From Odontesthes bonariensis (taxonomy: Eukaryota > Chordata > Actinopteri > Atheriniformes > Atherinopsidae): a DNA stretch of 64,000 nt. The stretch is taken from positions 17,221,965 through 17,285,964 of the forward strand of contig NC_134514.1 of NCBI RefSeq assembly GCF_027942865.1, read 5' to 3'. A program made the position numbers and the translations under genes. The notes below the pieces were generated by a model, which worked only from the letters and a program-made list of their open reading frames with translations, did not search any database and was not told the DNA's origin. Shown here piece after piece: positions 23,001 through 35,300 of the stretch (position 1 is its first letter; each line of letters starts with the position of its first letter).

Positions 23001-24134
23001 ATGCTGGATCAAAGTAGGATCAGAGTGTTGCTTCCTCAGCACCATCGTCATCATTATAATCACTTCTGTTCCCCTTTCACGGGTACAAAATAAACAATCG
23101 GCATTGGGATTCCGTTCTGACGCAGACATCTGCCCGAGAAGTCAGCATACAGATTGACTTTAAAAAGGTCCATTGATGGTGTGTGCCTGCCACATGTATA
23201 CACTTATATTTACACATATACACGCACACACACACGCACGCGCAGGCTTGTAATGTTTTCTGTTACTTGGATCCATTCTAACTTTTTCTTAGTGAACATG
23301 AGATTATATCTTAATCATCGGAAAATAAACTTGAAACTGATGAAAAAAAAAGTCTGGATTCATATTTTACTTGATGATGCTTGACTTGCTTCTATCTGCT
23401 CTGCTTTGAGTCAGTTCATAAAAGCATCCCTTGGGACTAATATGCTCTGTCATCCATTGCATGTATAAGAAAACAACCCTTGTCTCAAAACTTATATTGA
23501 GACAACAGTCCTTTTACCGCCACCAATGTATGTTGCCATGATGGGGTGACCACGCAGAGCCTGTAACGCCAAAACTGGTGGCTTATGCATACAGTAAAAG
23601 CATCCTGCCGTAGCACAATGCTGTGATATGAGCTCATATCCCATCAGAGATCGGAAAAGTAATAGATTTAAAACCTAAAAATCTTAACACACATCTAGAT
23701 TCAACCTGGTTCATTCTACAACTGTCTTGACTAAGAAAACAAGACAGTGCACATGGAAAGCGTTTTGTGCATAAGTTCTGTGTCCTTGCCAAAAAATGAA
23801 AAATATGGAGTGAACAGATAAATTATTTATGTTTTGGCAAGAGATTTCCAGGGTGTTGAAAAAAGAGAGAATAATGACACAAGAATAACAGAAAGCAATC
23901 AGGCAGAAAGAAAGGCAAACCCCTGTGCTGTGGAGACTCAACTCTGACCCCCTCCGAAAATAGTGTCAGTGGGAACCCAACCAGCCCCCTGCAGCCTGGC
24001 ACAGCACAGGCACTGACGGGTAAGCTGTGCACATGTTTGTTCCTCACCCCAATTTACCATGGAGGCTCCAGGCAAGTGCTGGCTCGACCAGCATTGTATT
24101 AAGAGTTACAGTGACAGGCCTCGGTGATGGCAGG
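20091..24134 (-). other. Probable 3' UTR of dscaml1
   Basis: From the dscaml1 stop codon leftward there is about 4 kb of AT-rich sequence with no gene. Minus-strand AATAAA signals occur at 21340-21345 and 20091-20096. Long 3' UTRs are common for neuronal adhesion genes. Which signal is used cannot be told from the sequence. Confidence 0.35.
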
Positions 24135-24727
24135 CTACACCAGTGTGTAGGACTTGGAGTAGGCCCCTGACCCTCCATCTCTTTGCTTCTGTAGTCTGCC
24201 TAAGCCCGAGGAGCTGCTCTCCAGCAGAGAGTCTCTGGATCCTCCCATCTTGGAGGAAGAAGAGGAGGCACCACAAGGGGTCCCTCCTGTGGCCCCTGCC
24301 GCCCCTCCTCCACCGGAGGAGGATGATGCCCCTGAAGCAGTAGCAGCTGCGGCTGCAGCTGCAGCTGCACACTGAGCCACAGAAGCAGAGGAGCCAGGCA
24401 TGGTGAGAGTCCTCTGTGGAAGTGTGGAGCTGCTAGAGCTAGCAGACAAGCCTCCACTTCCACTACCTCCACCACCGCCTCCTGTTGCTCCTCCAGAGGA
24501 AGCCCCAGAGGAAGTGAGGTTGGATAGACCAGAGTGGCCCATGGTTAGGGCCTGCTGCTTTGCAGAGTCCATAGTTATATGGCGGCCCTGGGTGTGGTAT
24601 GCCCGTTGGGCCAGGCCACGAATAGAGGCTTCACGAGGAGGAACCACTGGACATGGGTCGTGATGTTCTGACCGCTTCCGGAAAAAGGGATCTGACTTCA
24701 TGTAGAGGGGCAGGTTGCAGTAGTCAC
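24135..24727 (-). CDS. dscaml1: dscaml1 window exon 32: terminal coding exon
   Basis: Begins [19 protein letters not shown] and [18 protein letters not shown], then a low-complexity part with runs of Gly, Ser and nine Ala, then [11 protein letters not shown] and the PDZ-ligand end YSKSYTLV before TAG at 24135-24137. The ends of the exon are conserved; the middle is not. Confidence 0.95.
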
Positions 24728-26242
24728 CTTGAAGAGAGAAGTAAAGATTAATTTCATGATAACATCTACTTTAGTCAAAGGCTATAAAAAATACTTTTAA
24801 TAATACTAAAGACATTCACATTTATCTGAACCATTGATTGCAGGAGATTTAGGATCTATGATCTTTTCCATACTTTTCATACTATAACCCATGTACATTT
24901 TTCATTCTAATTTACTATTTCAATATAATATAATTCTCATAAGTAACCATATTTCTGGAACATTTTATATTTTTGATATATTCTTTAAATAATATGAGCA
25001 TATTTACAAAAAAAATGTTTTGACTGAAACCACTCACTCTTGGCGCGGTGTGGAATGGGCACGGCTACATTCTTGCCACGGTCATAGTCTTGGGGTTTGG
25101 GCGGTGAGGCAGTGAAGCGACAGATACCAGGCTCTGATGGTGTACTCATTGATGTCATGCTGTCTGCGTTGTCATTGGTACCTGTGGTCATTTGATCAGA
25201 TGAGCTATCAGAGATGAAGCACTCTGTAATCTCAAATTTGGCATGTTGTAAGTGTTCCTCCAGCTTGGCATGCTCATATGCTCTTGCTAACTCCTCATAG
25301 GTAGAGGAGGCGCTCTCTGTGGACACCATGCTGTTTCGTCCTTTATCTACGGAAAGAAAGAACAGGAATGTTGGAGAGTACATTTTGTCCAGGATTACAA
25401 ACGTTCCTGAGACCTAAGAATCAAAAACACATTCTCCTCCAGTTTTGAAAGTGGCATATTAATGGCTGTAAGTGCCATTTCACCCTAGTACCAACCTGTG
25501 TCCTGTGAGAGGCTGGCACTGTAGCTGTCACTCTCTGTGACCGTGATGCCATGCTGGGAGCCAACTGTGCGCCAGTCTGAAGTGAGAGTGCGGGCTGGCG
25601 TAGAAGCTTGACACTTGGTCAGAGTCCACTGACTGGAGTAGCGGTTCCTGATACTGTGGGCTGACTTAACACTCTTCCTCGACACCGGGTCTGGTGGTAA
25701 ATGGAGAAAGAAATAAGACAGATCTGCATATACACAGAGGCTACAGACAGTCGAGGAAATGAGCAAGTGTTTACAAAAAACAAATTCATCTTCACTTTCA
25801 CACAATTTCGCTTCTCTTATCTATTCACTAATAACTTGACATCAACTCGAAATCAGACCTTACCAGTTTGTAGACACTTTACACAGATCACACATCACTT
25901 ACGGTGTTTATGGTAATTAAGGCATTTGCTCTAGAATCTACACTACTGCTTCAGGTTAAATGGACAGGGACGGAAGAGAACACATACTAGTTCCTGGTCG
26001 AATGTCAGACATGTCTATTAATGGACCGGTGTTCTGGATGAGGGCAGGGTGATGTACAGACACACCAGTGCAGAAGCTTTGAGGATTCCCAGTTTGGTTG
26101 AACTCTGTGTCCGTCACAGGGATAGTAGCTTTGTCGTCACCTAGGGAGAAAGTTTTTGTTGGTCAACAAGCTAACAAATGATCTTTACAATAATTCTGTT
26201 CGTAACACATTTGCTGTAATGATCACTGGATCCAGGTCTATG

Positions 26243-26302
<60 letters not shown>

Positions 26303-29300
26303 AACACAGACAACTCTCTCTCTGTTTTCCTCTCACCAATTTGCTTGATGCCTTCTTTATCCTCAATTAGCAACTGCACTCTTGGGATGTCGATGTGTAA
26401 CCGTGGTCCCTGAGGAGGTCCTTTAACTGGCGTGTCAAAGCTGCGGTTGTTCTTACTAATCCAGAGATTTGAGAGTAGCATACACAATCGTTAACGCTTT
26501 TGTGAAAATGCGAAATGCTGATTTGTGAAGTGCATTTTAAGTAAAACTAAATATGTGATGGTCAAAAAAAACCTGATAGCTTACCTGATAAGCATCTCTG
26601 CCAGGCTTTTAGCATCTAAAATAATATAAAAATAATAATTAATTCTTTTAGAATAAAGGCAACAGTAGAAACTTGTTTCAAGATAGTCAATCAAGTCTGC
26701 TTCTGCTTCAGGAATCTATCTGGAGACAACTTTGCTCTTCTTCCAAATTCATTCCTACGACTCGCCTCCTCTCTTCTTACATGCTCTCTCACCTCTTAGT
26801 CTCTTCAGCCTCTTCTCTTTGCGTTTCTTGCGAATGATAAAGAGAAGTGCAACTCCGAGAGTGACCAGAATCACAGGACAAGCAATCGAGAACAGCTTCT
26901 TGACATCGTCGTTCTTTTCCAGGGGGGATTTAATGGGTGGAATTGTGCCTGTAGAAGAAATCAGGTACAGCACTTTCATGACAACATTCTTATTTATCAA
27001 ATTTTAATAACTTTTTATTAAAGCAGTAAACGTGATCATGTATACAGATGAAAAGCCAAACAAAGACAGTCTTTTACTCACTTCCATCATAGTCCAGTGT
27101 TGCAAACTGAGAGCTCTGGTTGCCACAGCCGGCACTGTTACATGCTTTCATCTTCAGTTCATACCAAGTGGCCTCACGAAGTTCTGCCAGAAACACATCT
27201 GTGGTGGCATTGGTGCGCACATTCTGCCATGACCATGTCCCTGCACATGTGCACACAAAAATGTTAAGTTTAATCTCTTATTATTTGCTTCAATAGAAGA
27301 ATAACCCTAAATGACTACACATTTTTACCAAACTTTTTTAGTTTTTAATGTATCTGTTTAAGTACCAAGTGACATAAACTGAAAACTGAGAAACCCACCT
27401 TTTGGTCTAAACTCTAGTGTGACAGCACTAATTGGACAGCCTCCACTGGCCCAACCCTGCAGGTTGAGCCGGGCGTGGCTGGAGTTGATGTGGGTGAAGA
27501 CGGGCTGATCCTTGTTGAACTGAGGTTCTGAGAAAACAAAATCATCATTCGTTTATGTCACTTTAGAATTTCAAGAGAATTTGATTTAATGTGATATTTT
27601 ACAGCGCAATAAGGAACATAAGGTAACATAAGCTGGGCGACATGATTCAACAGCAGTGTTCCTTAACAGTGGTGGAAGAAGTATTATTTTGTTGAGTAAA
27701 AGAGCCAATTCAGCAAATTTCTATGAAAAAATCTTGAAGTGAAAATATTGATTTAGTCCCTCTGACTGATTGTAATTAAATATGACAGAATTAGATTATT
27801 TTTGTTTAAGTGTGTGCCAGATAAATCTGGGATGTTGTCAGATATTTAGGAAGCTTCATAGAAACAGAACCATGTGAATATTTTACAGGGTGAATCATCA
27901 TTGGGTAAAGCACTAATGTGAAGGTTATTATTGCAGGTTTTAATGGTTCTATTGTTCTCTGTACTATTCTACATGTAGTATTTAACATGTCATTCTTCAA
28001 AGCATCACATAGAGCTCTCACATCCGAGTGTAATCTGAAAATTACAGTTCTTGTTATCGCTCTAATTCCACCACAATTAGGTGACATCTGCTGCTCCTTT
28101 GTGAAAATCAGTATTCTATGTCTTTTCACTTGTATCCATTCTTGGTGATTTCTTCAATCCTCCTGTCTTCTTTCTCACCTCGCCCATGAGTCTTTGCTTC
28201 AATGATCTCACTGATGCGTCCGGCACCAACACTGTTCTTGGCAGCCAGTTTGACTTTATACCAGGTGCCACAGCGCAGATTGTCCAGTTTGAAGGAGCGC
28301 TCAGTAGAACTGATGAAAACATCTTTCCATTCCTCTGTGTTGTCAATAGAGTACTGCAACACAAAACCTGCATAAAAAGAAAGACATGCACCAATGAAAA
28401 TAAGCATTGCTTTGTTTATTACCTGGCTCTTTCCAAACATTATTTCTTTCAAACATTATGATGCCTGTGTCTGTATTCTCCACTAGATGGCAATGAAATA
28501 CTGTACTTCTCGAACCCAGTTATGCCCGAGTTGTTGGAGAACTATCTGCTCTCCATCTATACCGCCATTAGTTACCTACATACCCTAAGCCTGGGATGGC
28601 GCTGACTGAGCATCTATGCAAATGAGGGTTTGCAATATAGTGACTGTTTTTATAATCAGCTGCTTTGGAGAGCCAACTCCCTCCTGCTCTAAGACACTTT
28701 CCATCTAATCCTCTGTCTGTCTTTCCTTCTGTCTGTATGTAACGATGCGTATATAAATGTCTCCTTCTCTGGGTTTCTTTGAACTCTTATTCTCCTCATT
28801 CTTGCTCTAGCAGATGGTTCAACAGTCTAAAACATTAGAAGGGTTAACGTGCAGATTGAGCAGTGTTTATAAGTTTTATAGTCACCCTCTGTCTGTCACA
28901 GAACAGAAGAGGATACAGAAGAACAAAGCAGATCGCAGAAAGAAGGGTACAGCTACAGACTAGATCAAAACAACATATACAATTATAGAACATATTAGAA
29001 AAAAAATACATTGGTTCTACACACAAGACTCTTCCAACCTCCAGAATTGTGAATTTGTAATTCAGTGTATTTTGATATTATTACCATTAAGCACTCACAT
29101 CATGCTAAAATGTGTACAGAAGCTACTTTATTAATTATAAAGAATAGATGCTTGATGGGGAACTTCAGCACTGCAGACATTGCACAGATGGGCTCACAGA
29201 CATGCAGCCAATTTGATATACATACAAGATATACAGATAGACTTCATGCATTTATGAGGAACAAGATGACATATGCAAATACAAGTTGGTGGAGTACATT

Positions 29301-32300
29301 ATTTGAATACAAAGCTGCACATTCAACACAGGGTTTGCTCAAAAAATGTTATTGCTTCCTATTTGCATGCGCATAATGCATGCACAAAAGAGTCTTTTCC
29401 TGAACCTTTCTGGCAGATTGGTTTAAGGTACAGAAAGAAATACATTCAGCTTTGGAGGCCTTGAAATTTATTTCACAAAATGGTTAAAAAAAAGAAAAAA
29501 GGGAGGGGCCCATTTTGAATGTGAAACGTCTTTACAATTGTTTCTTTTGTAATCCATTGATGCAAAAAGTAGTCCGTCTTGCAGTTATGTCTTGAAACAA
29601 TACATTAAAGTCAATATGTGTTGGCTGTTTGATTGTGTACAATAAAGAGCAAGAAGTCAGATTGATGATCTTGCAACACCCCCATACAGACAAATAGGAC
29701 AGAAAAGAGAGCTACTGAAATTAGATTTGCATTCATGCCCATTCAGGCTCACACAGATCACCAATAATCAGATAATCAGACAGACACACAGTCAACAGCG
29801 GAACGTGAAACCAGGACACCATTCAATAAACTAATAGATCAGACTGAACACCAACAATGTGCCAGGTAAAAAGACACATCAGGGACAGATAGGGTAGACA
29901 AAGACATGACAGACATGTCAGCTCTAGATTAGAGGAAAGTGATGAGAGTACGTATATGGGACTAGATAAGAAACATTTTTTTTGGGTGGGGAGTAACATA
30001 CCTCTGATGGAGCTGCCTCCATTATCGCCCGGGATCCAGGCAAGAGTAATGGAGGATGTTGAGGTGGTGGAGACTGTTAGACGAGGTTGGTCTGGAGGGA
30101 CTGAGGAAGACAGAACAAGCGTTGACTGTTCAAAAACATCTGTACCTGACAACAACAAAGTATCCACATTACAACTAAAATCAGTCACTATTGTCATTTT
30201 CTTACCTTGCACCAAAAGGTTGACTATAATGGTATCAAAGCCCAGTGTGTTGGTGGCTGTGCAAGTGTAGTAACCAGAGTCCTCAGCTTTGACAGAACGC
30301 AGCACGAGGGTCCCATTGGCCAGAATGAGGCGCTGTCCATCGAGAGACACTGGGATTGCTGTGTCCTCACTAATAGAAATGAAGAAGAGATAATCAACAT
30401 ATGTGAGGGAATATAGATATTTAGTTTTGACTGCAAATCATGTTAAGATGTTATTCTTTTGTCAAAGCATTTCAAAACAGATGTCTATAAACTTAGGTAG
30501 GACATCACTTTTGTTGAACCAAGCAAATACTTTAACAGTAATTCAATCCAGAATCCTCGATTGATCTGTTCTATCTCTGTACACACTGAGTCAAATGTTT
30601 TAATTGATTAGAAGAATATATACATTGAAAAAAAACAATAAATACACACGGAAACATAAATGCATATACTGAACACAATGATCCCAAAGTTAAAGACATT
30701 ATAAATGTGATGATTTTGGAAAGAGAAAAAGAAAAAATAAGAAAATGCTCCATAGAGATAAACATTGGCTTCATATTTTAATCTACTGAATATATCCAAT
30801 CATCATAACACCAAATAAAACCCCAAACTGTGAAGTAGAATAATAAACTGTTCAAAGAAATATAGGTTTCATTGCCTTTTTTTGGTTTAGTGTATTTTTT
30901 CCTCCCTTTGTCACTTGAACTAATGTATGTTCAGTTACAGCCACATCTCATGAACTAATTTATCATTTAACAAAAATGAAATGTTTTAATTTAGCTTTTT
31001 TGTTGTTCTATCAGTAAGCTTTAAGCAATATTTCTAGAGCAGATTTTTACCTGTCTTTGGTCCATTTTATAGTAGGTGTGGGTTCACCCACTGAGCTACA
31101 GGGCAGGCGCACCTCTTTCATCCAAGGCGTAGTCACTGTACCCCCAAATGACAGGATTTTAGCTGGGGCTGTTCGAGAATGAGGAGAAGAATGTTGAAAA
31201 CAGAAAAGTGCATAGGTGAAATCTAATTTTAAAACAGGCTGTTCAAACTAACAGAAAAAAGAACATAATATATGCAGGGCAGCTACCTAGTTATTATGCT
31301 CCAATCGGATAATCTTGCCGTGGTTAAGAATCCAATAAAGAATCAATATTTTGAAAAATAATATTAAAAGAATACATTTGTGAATATGCAAACATTGATC
31401 AGTTTCTCACGACTTTCAATAAGCAGGATCAATTAGAATGAAACCAAATTGTATTTCCTGTGATTTACAGGAGAAGAAATCTGAGTTAAATGTGACATTG
31501 TTCAGCAAAGTACAGAGGAAGAGGAAATATATAGTCCAGGAGCTAAGAGCGTGTGAAAGAAATACCCATTCATTCAGTCACAGAACGCTCTTCTTCTCTG
31601 ACCCTTTACCACCCACTCTCTCATTCTTGCTCACACTTGGTGTCTTGATCCTAGTGCTCTAGTGCACTTATGTTAAGGTTGAATTAAGTATTGAGTGGGT
31701 AGGCCTGGAGGACACTGCCTTTTACAGCTGCTGATCAAATGAGTCACACTTATACGAGCACACACTGAGTGCAACAATCCTTTGCACTCAGAAGTCAAAG
31801 GAATGAACAGATATAGAAAATGATAACATAGTGAAGGGACACTATTTACACACCTTATACCATCTTTTTTTTTTGTCAATGTATCTTTATTGAACTTTTT
31901 TTTAAAAAGTGTACACACAAGGCAATCAACATAAAGGATTAAATGCAAAACAGACAAGAAAAAAGAAAGACAAAAAAAACAAAAACCTCAACAAAAGGAA
32001 AGCCCATAAAAGTAGAAGAGTCCAAAGAGTCCAGATGTAACCTTATACCATCTTTTAATTAAAATCGTATAGATTGACTGTAATCGCTATCCTAATTTTC
32101 CTAAATCATCTGCCAGTGCTACATATGCTTATTCATTAGGTCTACCCCTGTTGCATAATTTTTTCACTTCTTTTTTTTCCCTTCTTTGGCCGTCGTTCCT
32201 TTGGCTCTGCCTCTTTTTTTTTTCCCTGACTGGAGTCTGGCAATTTAACTGGTGAACCTTGAACTCAGATGTCAATAGCACACCTATGTAAAGTCTAACA

Positions 32301-35300
32301 GACAGGAACACAGTCTCAGAGGGAAATGCTGAGGACACAAGAGGAAACTGGTTTCAGTATATAGAGCTAGAGACAAAATGAGAATGAGCTGATGGATATT
32401 AATTTAAATTTTCCGTGAGAAATGTTTTTTTTTTTATTCATGACAAAGTCAGTAAGATTTCTGAAGTAATCAACTATGTAAGTGTCAGAGCAGCTTGTAA
32501 GAGAGAGAAAAAAACTAAGAAAAACAATAAAAAATAATTTTATTGAAAAAAGGTTACTGTTGTTGCCTCCAGTTAAATCATTAAAAAATGTTTTTTTTTG
32601 AGTATCACTAGAGAATTTGACTATTTTTATTTTTGTTGTTGATTTTTGGCTCCCCCTGCAGTTGTCAAATTGTCACACCATTGTCATAGGAACAAATCTC
32701 CATGTGAGCCCTGCAAATGTACAGCCATACACATGAATTTGGTGTCATGTTGAAGAGGCCACAAGGACAACATCAAAAGCCCACAAAAATGTCAAGTAAC
32801 CGCAAAGCAATGCTGTAGTGCGGGGCTGGACACCAAAGTCCTGAACTGTGGTATCTTAGCCCTCGAGGAGATCAAGAAGTGTACATAACAAAAGTCAATG
32901 AATTTCTAATTAAGTCAGAAGCAGAGTGTTTTAATATTCATAAACTTATCTAGTGTTGTTTTAAATCAAGACAAAGATTTTTGGCATTTCTACATGACCA
33001 CATTTGTAAACAAGATATCTGGAGAAATTGTGGTGGGACTGCCGAAACTGCTCACACCTTGTATCTTGTTAACAGCTAAAAAAAATTGATCAGATTGTGG
33101 GAAAATAAAAACAGAGATCACGGATGCTGTTGATTACTAAACTCACCAGCTGTGAGCTTCAAGTGACAGTTGCGGTTGCCATGGTGAGGTTAAATGCAAC
33201 TTTCTATCTCAGGCAGACTGACAATTCGCTCAAATTTCTCTAACCACTTTCAATGATGAAAAAATGCAACTTCTACTGAAACTGTTTTGCACCTGCGAGC
33301 GTCACATCGCCTTATCGCAAGCATCGGTGTGAAATTTGTGTTTCTGGTGTACAAAATCAAAAATACAGAGACTTACATACAGATAGAACCTTTTGTATCG
33401 GCGTCTGTAGGGTATTTGGTGGTATTCTAATCATTTGGAGCTGTCTATCTCAAACAGTGTAGGTTTGTTGGACTGCAGAGTTACATTGGGAGGCAGAACT
33501 GACATTGTCGTGAGTTCACATATTTTAAAGAAAAAAAAAATTGAGGCGGATTAAAGAGGAAACTTTGCAATCGAAATGTCCTCTGTCACTCTTTATGCCA
33601 GTAAAACTCGCTCTGAATATTCTGAGTATTTATTTTGAAGGGGGATTTATTTATTTATTTTTTAATTAAAGCGAAAATATTTTCACTGTAAGGAGTAAAA
33701 TCACTGACTCAAGTGGTATATAGTAATTTGTTCATCCTGGTTTGAATTCTGGTTGTCAGACATTGTGCTGGTGCATTACTACTCTAAGCCACTTTCTTAC
33801 TGAGGAACTCACCCTTGGCAGCCGGCTCCACAGTAACTTTGTCACTGAAGTTGCCCCGGCCTGCAGTGGTGACAGCTGCTGCCCAGATCAGATACTGCTG
33901 CCGGTGGTTGAGGTGGGTAATTCGGTAAAACAGCAGCTCTGGATTGGCTTCGTACTCGCTTGGGAGCTGGTAAAAACAATGGATGGAGGGTGTTAAAATT
34001 CAAGGACAAATTTGATTGTATGATAAAATCTTTTCTCATCTTGGCTTGTATAGTTCTGCAGAAACAAGCGGTGATAAATTTAAGGCGAACAACCATAAAA
34101 TACAATCAAAATAAATGAATAATAAAAAGTAAGTTTGGTTTAGAAAAAGGCCCCAACAGCAAATGCAACCTTTTGGAATTAAAAGTGTCGCCGGAAAAAT
34201 CTTGATTATCTGATTAAAAAAACATTTTGTCACTTTTTTAAATACGCAGATCCAATGTGAAGGACCGAGTGAACATCGTCCTAATGTAAACTCAACCTTA
34301 TGGTCTTCTGCACAAGTGGAACAGAAAACATGGGGAGGTGGTCGGGAGAGAGATTTTGGGACATCTTATTATTTTCTATTATTCTGAGACAAAACCTTTT
34401 GGACATATGATGCTGGAGGCATGGAGGAGTAGTGGGTAATGCTGGATGAAATTAAGGAAGAGGGATGGACTGGGGCAAGTACAGGCCACTCCCTCTCCTC
34501 CCCTCTTCTCCTCAGGGAGGGCAAACAGAGATATGAGAGAGGAAGACAACAGGGAACAGGCAAATGAGTCATTCAGAGATATCATGAACATTCATATCAG
34601 CAGAAGGGATCAGCAGTGGAGGAGGGGCAAGGAGAGTCACATAAACAGGCAGAGAAAGCGAAGTGATCCCACACAACCAAACTCATGCATAAATACACAG
34701 ACACACATAGAGTGGCATACATGACCTGGAGGTGGATGTGTAATTGCAGCGTGTTTAACCCAGCCATGTGTCTGCTGTCTAGACATGTAGGCATCACGGT
34801 CCCCTCAACAAATATACACACACACACACACACATACATACAGAACATGCTTTTTTTTACTTTGTGTCGCTCTTCACCTACCCACCTATAATACCTGTAT
34901 TCCCTCAACTCCCGTACAACCAATCCTCATCTATCATTACATTCAGATATATATACACACGCCATACACATGCACACACTTCTGCACATTCATCCTAAAC
35001 CACTCGGCCTGTTGCTGTGCTCTCAATCATTATTAAATTATCAATGTTATTAAAGAGTAAAAATGGAAAACACAAACTGAGCACATTTGTGTGCCAGAAG
35101 ACACCACCTCTCATTCATTCCTTGCCTTGTAAATCACCTTTTACTACACCCCATCAGTTTGACAGTGGCTTACATTTCTGACTGACAGTAACTTGTGATA
35201 TAAGTGTCAAATGGAATGAAGAGTCAGTAAACGTGCCAGACCAGAAAAACCCGTGAAGACACTTCAGTGTTGCTGTCTGCACAACGGTTTATTCTGGGCA

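Noticed and set aside
24143..24663. Long frames in other phases over the dscaml1 last exon
   Set aside because: They arise from the GC-rich repeats of the coding frame and have no homology.
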